From positions 62,001 to 126,000 of the forward strand of contig CAZUGA010000001.1 of NCBI GenBank assembly GCA_964619885.1: DNA of 64,000 nt, read 5' to 3'. The notes under the pieces were generated by a model. The model ran no database searches. It saw only the letters and a program-made list of their open reading frames with translations, and had not been told where the DNA came from. The translations under genes were made by a program, and so were the position numbers. Positions 9,241-18,800 of this stretch are shown piece by piece (the first letter of the stretch is position 1; every line of letters begins with the position of its first letter). Source of the stretch: CAZUGA01 sp964619885 (GTDB lineage: Bacteria; Pseudomonadota; Gammaproteobacteria; Methylococcales; UBA1147).

Positions 9241-9489
9241 TTGTTTTATTAGCTTGCACCGACTATCGAAAAACAACCAATTTAATTTGAATTCCCCCCG
9301 TTCTGCGATATTTTAGACCGGGTGCGAGAATAATATCCCTAAAAATTGATTGCCAATTGTGGCCGAAATTTTTATCATTGGCTGTTAAATTTTTTAATGC
9401 ATCAGAATTAGATCGATCAGCGGCAGATTTCGATCATCAATGGTTCTATGACGATTTTCAATTTCTATACAATAATTAAGGAGATATAA

Positions 9490-10713
9490 ATGTCCGTTTA
9501 TCCACCGCTAGAAATCCCAAATACCCTAGCAGCAGGTCCTGGGCCAGGCAATACTGACCCGAGAGTACTTGAGCGTTTTGCCCAAACAGGGGTTGCCGAC
9601 CATATGCAAAAAGATGTGCTTCGCGGTATGGTTGAAGCCAAAGAAATGCTGCGTACGGCGTTCGGAACCAAAAACAAATATACCTATGGTGTCGGCGGAA
9701 CTGGATTTAGCGGACTGGATTGCGTGTTCAGCATGATCCTTCCGGGCGATAAAGTCGTCGCATTTACCAACGGTACGTTCAGCGGTATTGATGGCCTGAC
9801 CATTCGCATGAAAGCGTCGACTCGTGAAGAGTTGGCCGCCGATTCCCTAAACCCGCAACCGGCTAGTGTAACGATTGTCGATGTTCCCCATGGACAGTCC
9901 GTTTCTGGCGATATTGTCGATGCGGAACTAGGCAAGCACAAGCCGATGTGGGCGTTTATGGCCCATTGGGAAACCGGTAGTGGCCGCATCAATGATTTGA
10001 AAGGTTTCAATGACGCTTGCGCAAAACACGGTGTTATGGGAATCGTTGACGTTGTTTCCAGTTTGGGTGTCGCTGACTACGATATCGATGATTATCCAGC
10101 CATCGCTGCTTGGGCCTCTTGCCCACAGAAGGGTGTCTTGAGTTTGCCTCTAACGTACGCTCCGGTCAGCTTTACCGATCAAGCGATCGATGTTGTGCGC
10201 CAACGCGGTTGCTACACTTACGTTCACCATCCCATTTTGGAAGCACGCCACTGGGGTGTTGTCGATGGGGAAGACGTTGCTGCGGGTGGTTACCATCGTA
10301 CCCATTCGGGTTACGCGATTGCAGCGTTCCACGAAGCGCTTCGTATTTTGTTAACCTACGGACGGGCGCAAAAGGCGGCGGATTACGAATACCATGAAAA
10401 AGCCCTAAGAAGCTCGGTGCAAGCCATGGGTTGCGAAGTCACGTCAAACATGACCAGTTTGGTTGTATTGAATTTACCTGGTGCGCTTGCCGGCAAAGAA
10501 AAAGATTTGGTCGGCGGATGCCGTGCCGAAGGTTTCGGTATTTGGCCTACCTTGTCCGAGCCGGTTCAGGTTCGTATCGGTATTTTGAATCAATTAACCG
10601 TTGAGGCAATCACCGATATCGTTGGTCGTTTTGCCGACGCGATGTTGAAAATGGGCGCCCAATTCGACAAAGATCAAATTATGAATGATTTGAAAGCGTA
10701 TTACGCTGGCTAA
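9490..10713 (+). CDS. Class V aminotransferase, alanine/serine/aspartate--glyoxylate type
   Basis: A 407-residue PLP enzyme with the PLP lysine K214 in CPQKGVLSLP and D187 in IVDVVSSLG. It is related to, but clearly different from, the serine-glyoxylate aminotransferase at 3714..4880: the opening AAGPGPGNTDPRV and the lysine motif differ. Enzymes of this group use glyoxylate as amino acceptor with alanine, serine or aspartate as donor. Being near the serine cycle it may be a second glyoxylate aminotransferase. The donor cannot be read from sequence. An AAGGAGAT ribosome site precedes the ATG and a strong terminator follows, so it is monocistronic. Confidence 0.82.
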   Translation: MSVYPPLEIPNTLAAGPGPGNTDPRVLERFAQTGVADHMQKDVLRGMVEAKEMLRTAFGTKNKYTYGVGGTGFSGLDCVFSMILPGDKVVAFTNGTFSGIDGLTIRMKASTREELAADSLNPQPASVTIVDVPHGQSVSGDIVDAELGKHKPMWAFMAHWETGSGRINDLKGFNDACAKHGVMGIVDVVSSLGVADYDIDDYPAIAAWASCPQKGVLSLPLTYAPVSFTDQAIDVVRQRGCYTYVHHPILEARHWGVVDGEDVAAGGYHRTHSGYAIAAFHEALRILLTYGRAQKAADYEYHEKALRSSVQAMGCEVTSNMTSLVVLNLPGALAGKEKDLVGGCRAEGFGIWPTLSEPVQVRIGILNQLTVEAITDIVGRFADAMLKMGAQFDKDQIMNDLKAYYAG

Positions 10714-10733
10714 GTCGAGCCAAACTCAAAAAA

Positions 10734-10764
10734 AGCGCTGGCGCGAATGCCCAGCGCTTTTTTT
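10734..10764 (+). terminator. Rho-independent terminator after the aminotransferase
   Basis: AGCGCTGG pairs perfectly with CCAGCGCT over a 9-base loop. The stem is preceded by A residues and followed by a run of T, so it could work in both directions. It begins about 20 bp after the stop codon. Confidence 0.92.
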
Positions 10765-10872
10765 GTGCTCTAAAGAAGTTAATCGTGATTGAGACTTGCC
10801 GAGTTTGGGTTTTGAAGTTGTCTTTTGGAAACAGGTTTAATGGCGAAAGACGCTTTGCTTGTCCACCCTACT

Positions 10873-11814
10873 TTATGTCGGTTTATCAACGGACAGGGGG
10901 CTGGTGCGTAATAGATGGATACCGCCGGGTAATGCGGCGATTAGATTGAATGTGCCGTAAATGACTGAGATTGATACGATCATTTCCGGGCTCATGCCTT
11001 GGGCGCCTAAAATTAGCAGTGCGGCGGCTTCGCGGGTACCCCAGTCGGCGATGGCCAACGGGAGTAGGGTTGTTGCGGTCAGGACCAATGGTACGGCGAT
11101 TAATACGCTAAAGGTGTCGTCCAATGCGCTCAATCCGATTGCCGCTAATAAGAAATTGAAGATAAGAGCTGCTTGGATAAGCAGAGAAACTGCATAATGC
11201 TTGGGCGATTTATGTGGGTTTAGGATGCGAAGTTGTTTTCGAAAACGCCGCAACAGCCATTTTCGGTATCGGTAAAGGAAGCTGCTGCCGACCACGATAA
11301 TAGCCAGCGTATAGGCATGTACAGGGTTGGTCGAATCGGGTAGGTTTGAATTATTGCCGAAAAGGTAAATGGGAATCGCGGCTAACGCGATGGCAAACAA
11401 TACCACCTGACCGGAGACGCGATCGAGTATTTGGCTGCTGATTATTTGGCTGGTTTTCGCTTTTCCGCGCAGGCTCTGGAATCGTGTAATTTCGGAGATG
11501 ACAATGGTTGGACCAAATTGTCCCAGGAAGCCGGCCAACCAAACCGTCGCCAGCATCTTTTCAAAGGGTGGGCGGAAACCGAGTTGTGTTGAAATCAATT
11601 GCCAGCGCAGCGCGAACAGCGCGAACAGCAAACAATTAACCGCGAGCATGATTGCACCTATTCGAAGGTCGAAATGGCTGATGAGCGAACTTATTTTCTG
11701 TGTATCCAGCCGGGTTAATATTATCGCCAACAGTGAAACGGTGATTAGCAGTCTAGACGACGGGCGATCTGTCAGGGCTTTAAACCGCTGTAATATGGAC
11801 GCGGCTAGAGGCAT
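10873..11814 (-). CDS. Flippase-like integral membrane protein (YbhN/UPF0104, lysylphosphatidylglycerol synthase TM family)
   Basis: A protein of about 313 residues with some eight hydrophobic segments. It resembles the membrane domain of lysyl-PG synthases and YbhN/AglD proteins; the GQFGP...EITRF and LDRVSGQ stretches match the family's conserved loops. It lacks any soluble aminoacyl-transferase domain, so a lipid- or glycolipid-translocating role is more likely than aminoacylation. The ATG at 11814 overlaps the last bases of the glycosyltransferase gene, implying translational coupling; the frame opens further upstream at 11976, but that part lies wholly inside the glycosyltransferase. Likely partner: the product of that glycosyltransferase. 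Confidence 0.75.
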   Translation of the reverse strand: MPLAASILQRFKALTDRPSSRLLITVSLLAIILTRLDTQKISSLISHFDLRIGAIMLAVNCLLFALFALRWQLISTQLGFRPPFEKMLATVWLAGFLGQFGPTIVISEITRFQSLRGKAKTSQIISSQILDRVSGQVVLFAIALAAIPIYLFGNNSNLPDSTNPVHAYTLAIIVVGSSFLYRYRKWLLRRFRKQLRILNPHKSPKHYAVSLLIQAALIFNFLLAAIGLSALDDTFSVLIAVPLVLTATTLLPLAIADWGTREAAALLILGAQGMSPEMIVSISVIYGTFNLIAALPGGIHLLRTSPLSVDKPT

Positions 11815-12860
11815 TGCCCGGCTCCCAATTCTTGAGCAACCCGGCAGGTAGACGCAAAATCGTCGAAACTTTGCGCCCAAGTGCGGCTGCGCGTTTCGCG
11901 TACCTTCGATTTGATGGCTGCGAGGCGTTCTGGCGCATCGATCAATTCTGCGAGGTGTTGTGTGTATACATCGCATTGGCCCAACGGGACGAGAAAACCG
12001 TTTCGGCCATGATCGATCAAACGCGAGGCTTCGCCAACCTGAGTCGTAATCACCGCGAGTCCGCTGGCCACAGCTTCTGCCATGGCCATGCCGTAGGATT
12101 CAAAGTAACTGGCGGATAAAAAAATATCCATTTTTGCCATCAATTTGGCCAACGCCGCTTGGTTGGGCACTTGGGGTCTAAAAATGCGCTTAGCGAGGCC
12201 CAAATGATCTACGCGCGAAAGCAGGGTTTCGCTGTGCGGGGGATCGGTAACATCTTCACCCACCCAGTACCATTGCCAGTTTCGATCTTGCAGATTATTG
12301 AGTATTTCCAGTAAAAATTCATAACCTTTGGCCGGGACGTAGTTGGCCACGGTGATCAGCTGAATTTCAACCCCTGATTTTGCACTGGGTTTTTCGATGG
12401 TGGTGGTTTTAAATACTGAACTGACCCCGGGTTCGCAAAGTCTTATTAATTTATCCGGGTAGCGGTGTTGCAGCAGTTCTCGCATTGTTTTCCCGGTGCA
12501 GATAATAAATTGCATTGAATCGATAACGCGGTTTTCAAGACGACGGCTTGCGGTGCGGCCTTTTTCATCGATCTGCGGGTTGGTCGATGGAAGATAGTGT
12601 AGCAATAATCCAAGTCTTGCTGTGTGGGGTAAATTAGGCAACTGCTCAGGCGAAAATGCCAGTAGGCTATCGATTATTACCAGCTGATCAGGTGTCCTAC
12701 TAATATTACCCAAATTGCTGGACGTAAAACAATTAGTTGACAGCGGCACAGATTGTAGGGGGTAACCGCGATGTTCAGCTTGTTCGATGATGCACCGGTT
12801 ATAGGTATGGCCGCCGCTGGGCGGTCCATCGAAGGGTGGGTGTATCAATAGCGTAGACAT
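11805..12860 (-). CDS. GT4-type glycosyltransferase (GT-B fold)
   Basis: A 351-residue retaining glycosyltransferase. The N-terminal half starts with a loop of the PPFDGPPSGGHTYN type. The C-terminal donor-binding half contains ITVANYVPAKGYEFLLE, an ESYGMAMAEAVASGLAV stretch with the EX7E-like motif, and VGEASRLIDHGRNGFLV. No membrane segment is present, so it acts in the cytoplasm. It is coupled to the flippase-like gene downstream and diverges from the CDP-alcohol phosphatidyltransferase gene 54 bp away. The sugar and acceptor are unknown; a lipid acceptor is suggested by the neighbours. Confidence 0.85.
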   Translation of the reverse strand: MSTLLIHPPFDGPPSGGHTYNRCIIEQAEHRGYPLQSVPLSTNCFTSSNLGNISRTPDQLVIIDSLLAFSPEQLPNLPHTARLGLLLHYLPSTNPQIDEKGRTASRRLENRVIDSMQFIICTGKTMRELLQHRYPDKLIRLCEPGVSSVFKTTTIEKPSAKSGVEIQLITVANYVPAKGYEFLLEILNNLQDRNWQWYWVGEDVTDPPHSETLLSRVDHLGLAKRIFRPQVPNQAALAKLMAKMDIFLSASYFESYGMAMAEAVASGLAVITTQVGEASRLIDHGRNGFLVPLGQCDVYTQHLAELIDAPERLAAIKSKVRETRSRTWAQSFDDFASTCRVAQELGAGQCL

Positions 12861-12914
12861 TCATGCATGATACCCGCTTTGGAAGATTTCTGAAGTTTGG
12901 GGTAGATTGCGGAT

Positions 12915-13604
12915 TTGATTGCCGAGCAACTGAAACTTGTCGCCTGGACTGAATGGCACGCCGCCTTTATTTGCATTGGTACTCTGGTTTCGGTCGTCGG
13001 GTTTTCGCCATTTTTTCTGGCGCTGTTGGCGGCGGGTTCGTTCGGATTACTGGTTTGGATATTCCGATTCGGCTGGTCCTCCACCAATGGATTTGGGTTG
13101 GCCAATGCTATTACATTGACGCGACTGCTCGGAATTCTGGTTTTATTTACTATGCCACCGACTAGCGCCGAGGTCCTGATCCCCGTTGCGCTGGCATTGT
13201 TCGCGATGGATGGCTTCGATGGCTATGTTGCGAGGAAGCTTGGCTTAAGCTCGGAATTTGGCGAATATTTCGACAAAGAAGTGGATGCTTTTTTTATGTT
13301 GGTCTTATGTTTGATGTTGTACAGTACCCGGTCGATCGGCGGATGGATTTTGATCCCGGGTTTGCTGCGTTATACCTTTGTGTTTTTTCTAAAGTGGGCT
13401 AAACCACCGCAATCCAAGGAACAGCGCAGTCGCGTGGGAATCAGCATTTACATTGTAACGATGTCCGCGTTAATCTTTTGTTTCGCACCGTTTCCGAAGT
13501 TGGTTGAGGCGTTGGCTTTCGTAGTCACATTGCTTTTGTGTGGCTCGTTTGCAGACACGATCTACCGATTGTATAGAACGCCGCGCGCTGGAATAAAATC
13601 TTGA
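12915..13604 (+). CDS. CDP-alcohol phosphatidyltransferase family protein
   Basis: A 229-residue multi-pass membrane protein with a perfect CDP-OH-P signature, D-G-x2-A-R-x8-G-x3-D-x3-D, starting at DGYVAR. The family joins a CDP-activated lipid or alcohol to a hydroxyl acceptor such as inositol, glycerol phosphate or serine. The start appears to be TTG at 12915, because no ATG occurs before the conserved region and a stop lies just upstream in frame. Its stop overlaps the start of the methyltransferase gene that follows (TTGA overlap). Both are divergent from the glycosyltransferase. The acceptor substrate is unknown. Confidence 0.83.
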   Translation: MIAEQLKLVAWTEWHAAFICIGTLVSVVGFSPFFLALLAAGSFGLLVWIFRFGWSSTNGFGLANAITLTRLLGILVLFTMPPTSAEVLIPVALALFAMDGFDGYVARKLGLSSEFGEYFDKEVDAFFMLVLCLMLYSTRSIGGWILIPGLLRYTFVFFLKWAKPPQSKEQRSRVGISIYIVTMSALIFCFAPFPKLVEALAFVVTLLLCGSFADTIYRLYRTPRAGIKS

Positions 13605-14356
13605 ATTCAACCAAACTTAGTACCCGTCAGGTCTCGGATATTGGCGGGATCAAAAACTTCTTCGATGATATCGCGGCAGATTATCAAGAGTTGCACGGCA
13701 AGCCCTCGGCATTGCTGGCCTATCGAATTTCGATCATTACAAGCCTTTTGGGTGCCGGCGGCGGTACACTGCTGGAAATCGGGTGTGGTACTGGAATTCA
13801 TTTGTTTGCGCTTACAGAACATTTCGATCAACTGATCGGTACCGATTTGTCACCGCGAATGATCGATACGGCAGAGGGCAGGCGGACGACGCATGCAAAG
13901 CGTGATGCGATAAAATTTGTCGTAGATTCGGCGGAAAATTTGTGCAGCGTGGCTGCTGAACAGGTGGATTGCGTGCTCTGCGTCGGCGCCTTTGAACATA
14001 TGTTGGACAAGGATCTCGTCTTGGCGCAGGTGAAACGCGTGTTGAAATCCGGCGGGGTTTTTATATGTCTCACCCCGAACGCGCATTATATTTGGTACCG
14101 ATGGGTGGGCCCGTTGTTGGGCTGCGACACGCAACATTTAAGTACCGACCGTTTTTTAAGCCAGGCTGAAATACGGGATTTATTGGTGGCCGCCGATTTT
14201 GTCCCCAGGACATTAGGGTATTGGCGTTTTGTCCCGCGTGGCGACATGGCCCATTGGCTTGCATCATTGCTTGGTGTTGCGGATGTTGTCGGGCTAAGTC
14301 TAAATATATCGGGTTTACGCGGTGGGATTTATTTTAACGCGGTCAAACCGCGGTAG
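13601..14356 (+). CDS. Class I SAM-dependent methyltransferase
   Basis: A 251-residue soluble methyltransferase with motif I LLEIGCGTGIH, an acidic residue after beta-2 (GTDLSPRM), and the motif around VDCVLCVGAFEHM. It resembles UbiE/Methyltransf_11 proteins that act on small molecules or lipids. The start is a TTG overlapping the TGA of the CDP-alcohol phosphatidyltransferase, so translation is probably coupled. This suggests that the methylated substrate is the product of, or shares a pathway with, that enzyme. The region after residue 180 is hydrophobic and may contact membrane. Confidence 0.78.
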   Translation: MNSTKLSTRQVSDIGGIKNFFDDIAADYQELHGKPSALLAYRISIITSLLGAGGGTLLEIGCGTGIHLFALTEHFDQLIGTDLSPRMIDTAEGRRTTHAKRDAIKFVVDSAENLCSVAAEQVDCVLCVGAFEHMLDKDLVLAQVKRVLKSGGVFICLTPNAHYIWYRWVGPLLGCDTQHLSTDRFLSQAEIRDLLVAADFVPRTLGYWRFVPRGDMAHWLASLLGVADVVGLSLNISGLRGGIYFNAVKPR

Positions 14357-14484
14357 TTGGCTAGACCGGCGTTGTCATCGGAATGGAAATCCCTCGCTTG
14401 ATGTGTATGCCTCTATAAAAAGTTTCTCCCATGCTCCGTATTTGGCCCGCTCATAAGGATTCTTGTGAAAACAAACTCCGCTGA

Positions 14485-15402
14485 TCATTTTTCCTTTTGA
14501 TGGGAAATTCGGGCCAGAACGTCCATCTGGTGGATGATCAGTCCGAGCTGTTGCTGCTCGATGCGGTGCATGCGTTCCTGATACCAAGCTTGGAGTTTAG
14601 CCTGATCCAATAGCGGCAGATGCGTCGCTTCGCCGTGGATCATGTCCAGCAGGGCGGTGATACAGGTTTGGTCTTGATCCAAGTATTGGTCGTGGACTGG
14701 TGTAATATTCCAGTCCGAACTGCCGTAAGCAATGATATCGAATCCGTTGGCTTGCAGTGTTGTGACCAGCCTGCGGCCCGAATAAGCGCCGCCGGTGGCT
14801 TGCCCGTCAACGCCGCGATTCTCCATCGATTGATCGTAATGGTTCAGAATCTCGTGCTCGAATGCGAAATCTTGGTAAACCGGGAATAACGTGGTTTCAC
14901 CGTCGTAATTCAGTGTACTGTAAAATAGCCCGCCTTCGACTAAGTTGTCGGCAATCAGTTTGACGGTTTGCATCAATGGGACGACATCCATGAATGCGTG
15001 CGCGGTAACTAGATCGAATGTGTTTTGCTTGTTGGGGATAGGTGATCTAATGTTTTGACAGATGTATTTCAAGGTTAGCGATTGCGTGTCCGAACGGGCG
15101 TGCATAAAATGGTCACGATTTGCGATTGTGTAGCCTTGCTCTTGTAGCCGTTGTTGCGACGTCAGCGCAGCGCTTGCCAGGATGGTCTGATCACGGTCCA
15201 AACCCACCGCTTCAATATTGGCAATCGAGAATGCTTCGACCAGGCGGTGAATCATAGCGCCGGTGCCGGTGCCGAGGTCAAGCCAGCGCAGGTGACTTCT
15301 GCTTTCCAGCGTCCTCAGTAGAGAATGATACGCGATTGGATTCAGGCTACGACTGTCCAGAGCGTATTTCGCGTTCAGATATTCGGTGAACGCGATCGGC
15401 AT
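14485..15402 (-). CDS. Class I SAM-dependent methyltransferase
   Basis: A 305-residue methyltransferase with motif I LDLGTGTGAMIHRL near residue 42 and a motif II-like stretch AVGLDRDQ. Residue order DLVTAHAFMDVV matches the post-II acidic strand. It is not closely similar to the methyltransferase at 13601..14356, which converges on it. It is the last gene of a minus-strand operon, 24 bp after the PTPS-like gene. Substrate unknown; the neighbours suggest a pterin-like or phosphoglyceryl compound, which is inference only. Confidence 0.75.
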   Translation of the reverse strand: MPIAFTEYLNAKYALDSRSLNPIAYHSLLRTLESRSHLRWLDLGTGTGAMIHRLVEAFSIANIEAVGLDRDQTILASAALTSQQRLQEQGYTIANRDHFMHARSDTQSLTLKYICQNIRSPIPNKQNTFDLVTAHAFMDVVPLMQTVKLIADNLVEGGLFYSTLNYDGETTLFPVYQDFAFEHEILNHYDQSMENRGVDGQATGGAYSGRRLVTTLQANGFDIIAYGSSDWNITPVHDQYLDQDQTCITALLDMIHGEATHLPLLDQAKLQAWYQERMHRIEQQQLGLIIHQMDVLARISHQKEK

Positions 15403-15426
15403 ATGCTTTTATCCTTAGGATCGGTG

Positions 15427-15801
15427 TTAGTTGAGTTGTCGATAAGCGGCCCAGTCGTTTTCGTTTTCCCAAAGCTTAATCGTAAGTGCATGCTGCTGCA
15501 GATTAAGGCGCTGTTGCATAGCGTCGTAAAAAATTTTGGCGAAACGTTCCAGGCTAGGATTGAGGTCCGCGAATGGCGCGAGCAGGTTTAGGGTTTGATC
15601 CTGAAACCCGGCAATAATGTCCGATACCGCACTATCCACGTCGACGATATCAACCAAATAGCCGTGTTGATCCAGTTGCTCCGATTCGATCAATATTTCT
15701 ACCCGATAATGATGACTATGTTTTTGGTTTTCGCGGCCCCAGTCGCCGCCAATTAGATAGTGCTGGGCGATAAAATCACGCGTAATGGCTAATTGGTACA
15801 T
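15427..15801 (-). CDS. PTPS/QueD-fold protein with catalytic Cys replaced by Glu
   Basis: A 124-residue T-fold protein resembling 6-pyruvoyl-tetrahydropterin synthase and 6-carboxytetrahydropterin synthase. Zinc ligands can be placed at H14 (IAQH), H28 and H30 (KHSHHY), and a conserved Glu in WENEND near the C-terminus. The catalytic Cys, normally C-x3-H-G-H, is not there: residue 24 is Glu in E-x3-H. Cys-to-Glu variants are known as PTPS-III, which makes 6-hydroxymethyldihydropterin for folate in some organisms. The gene sits 17 bp after the fusion gene and 24 bp before a methyltransferase. A queuosine role is unlikely because no other que gene is present. Confidence 0.75.
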   Translation of the reverse strand: MYQLAITRDFIAQHYLIGGDWGRENQKHSHHYRVEILIESEQLDQHGYLVDIVDVDSAVSDIIAGFQDQTLNLLAPFADLNPSLERFAKIFYDAMQQRLNLQQHALTIKLWENENDWAAYRQLN

Positions 15802-15818
15802 GGTTAAAAAGTTTTAAA

Positions 15819-18800
15819 TTAGTCTTGATTAACTGGTTCCGGAGGATGAGACGAAGACTTATAGGGTATAGATTTACTAATATCGCGGTGGGTTAATTCC
15901 AACGCGATGCCGTACAGTGATTTCTCGCCGCGTCGATAGTCTTCGCTTAGCACTTGCAGCAGCGTTGGCTCGTCAGAAACGTTGGTTTTGTAGCGGGGAA
16001 AATCTCGCGATATGATCGATGCCAGGGCTTTAATGCCTTCGGTGACGATAAATATTTCGGCGGATTCCTCGGACATGGAGCGGATTTTGAATATTATCCT
16101 AGCGAATGAAATCCGTCCGGTGCCATCGGTTCGAATGTCCCGATCATAATCCAGTTTATTGATTTTCGTATCCACCGCTATTTTGTGTTTGACCTTGTAG
16201 TCTTCCACCTTGATCACTCGATTGAGATAGTCGTAGGTCAATTTGTTGGGCGGAAAGATGTTTTCGCCTTCAATCGCGGAAGATAAAGCTTCATAAGCCG
16301 GCCAAGCACCGCCCTTGAGCATGCGGCTAGCCAGAGATGATAATACCGAATTAAATTTAAGGTCGAAGTAATTGGTAATTTCCTCGGTGTGGAACCCGGT
16401 GCTGATAACATTACCGGAGACGCCCTTCAGTGCTTGCGCGATCATTTGCGTGCCATCGCTGGCAAATTCTTTGAGTTGTGGTTCTTTGTAATAGCCCATC
16501 TGTCCATTCCAGTAGATCGATTTTGCGATAATGAATTGTTGCCGGTACAGATTGATGGTTTCGGGCCCGATGTCAACCACGCTATGGCCTTCCGGGATGG
16601 GTGCACTAAAATCGATGTGTTTTCTATCGGTTGGATTCTCGATGTTATTAACGATCACCAGATCTTTGGGTAACATAAATTTATTGTCGTTTCCTTGATC
16701 GAATTTTAATAGTTTTTCGACCAGAGAAACGTCATCCGGCTCTATTTCCTCGTAGGTATCGCCATTGTTAAAGCCCTGTGCTTTGCGGAATATCAATGCG
16801 ATATCCGCACCGAGTAAGATATTTTTGGTGATTTTGTTTTTTAGCAAGCGTTCCATGGAATCGAGCTTGAGGCCAATGTTTGGTCCCCCAATCACAGCGA
16901 TTTCCTGGCCTTCATCTCGAATCGACTCAACCCCCTTCATTTCGACTTCCAAGTTGTAACCCGCTGCTCGGGGTATATGTTGGGGTGCGGCGAAAACCGA
17001 AGTATATTTAAAATGCGCGATGCGGGGGTTGTCGGAAAAATAAACATCCACGCCATCAAATAATTTTTGCGCAAAGACCGGATCGTTGGCGGATTCTCCT
17101 TCTTCTTCCAGTAAGCTGTTCAGAAACAAAACATCGCCATTATTCATGGTCGAATGGATAAAGTCTTGAGCCGCCTGGGTTGTGTGGAATCCTTTTTCCA
17201 AATATATTGATCGACCGTTGAGAGCTTTTTTTAGATAAGGTGCGGCGCTATTTCCGTGCCCTTTATCGTGCGATCCGACAATGATTTTTGCTTTGGCGTG
17301 ACTCAGATCTATTATAGTTTTTAGCGTAATCTCACGCCGTTTGTCGTCGTTCATATCAATTTCCAAGTCCGCTTGAACGAATGCTACCCTGCCGCTGTAT
17401 TTCGACAAGTCCATGATCGATTCGCGAAGTTTGGTCAATATATAAGAATCCTCTCCGGATTCAGTCGGCCAGTGGTCGAATATTTCGCCAAAAACGGATA
17501 AGCGATAAAGTGCTTCGGTAATATAGAATTTTTGCGCGCGATCGTGTAGTTCACGGCCGTAGATCAATCCGAATTCGCCAATGCCTTCCTGGTCGAAAAT
17601 CTGTTGAGCCCAATCTAGATAACGATGTGCGCTTCTTGCATCTACATCGCGCCCGTCCAAAGCGGCGTGTACTACGACACGGCCGGCTTGTTTGTTTTTT
17701 GCAACTTTGAGGAACTCCCTAAGGTGTTCGATGTACGAATGCACACCACCATCCGATAGAATGATACTTACGGTGATATGGTCACCCGCTTGAATCTGGT
17801 CAAAGGCTACGTGGGCGGCAAAACTTCCGTCTTCGATCGCGGCGGTAACGCGGCCAAAATCGGTCGCCACATTTTCTTTGGTTCGGCCGGCACCTATATG
17901 TGTATGACCGACTTCCGAGTTTCCAAATTGATCTAGCGGAAGCCCCACCGCGTCTTCACTGGCGCCGATTTGGGTCATCAAAAATCCGCTGATCAGAGGA
18001 TCGATTTCGCTTCTTTCATCCGCTTCAAACTGAGTACAGCCTTCGCCTTGTTCCCAATGGGCGCCAAGCAAGCGTCTTAGTAACGGCGCGGCACCGCGTT
18101 TGATTGCAACACGGACCGCATCGGAGTTGTCCGATTTATCCGGGTTTAAGCCCAGGCCATCGAGCACAACCAGCATTGCCTTTTGGTATTCGCCGGGAGC
18201 GGGCTTATGTTCCATGCTGATCAACGGAACTGCGTTCATTTCTTGCGGTTGCTGGATTCCCATTGCGGTCAAAAGACTCGGCGCGACCCCGGCCAGGGTT
18301 TTGCTGCCTTTCGCGTTGAATCGAACCTTTTCGCTTGGGTCGGCAGGTACGTAGACAAAGGGGACTGGGTTAGTGGTGTGTTGAGTATGCGGTTCTCCGT
18401 CCTTCATCATTTGATCAGAGTTGCCGTGATCGGCGACGATGATCATATTGACTTTTTGTTTTCGCGCCTGATTGCAAACCCGAAGCAGATTTTTGTCGAC
18501 GTGCGCGATGGCGTTGACTGCGGCTTCTAAATCGCCGGTATGACCGACCATATCGGGATTCGCATAATTAACTACGAAAAAATGGTATTTTTGTTTCTTG
18601 AGCGCGTCGACAAGTTCTTCGGTGATTTCATAAGCGCTCATTTCCGGTTTCTCCGCGTAACTTATATCCACCTTCGGCGATGGGACCAATACGCGTTTTT
18701 CTCCATCAAAGGCAACACTTCTGCCGCCGTTCAGGAATTCGGTGATGTGGCTGAATTTCTCTTTTTCCGCCACTCTGAATTGCTTCAATCCCAATTTTGA

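Noticed and set aside
15427..15801. QueD in queuosine synthesis
   Set aside because: The catalytic Cys is replaced by Glu and no queC, queE or queF gene is nearby.
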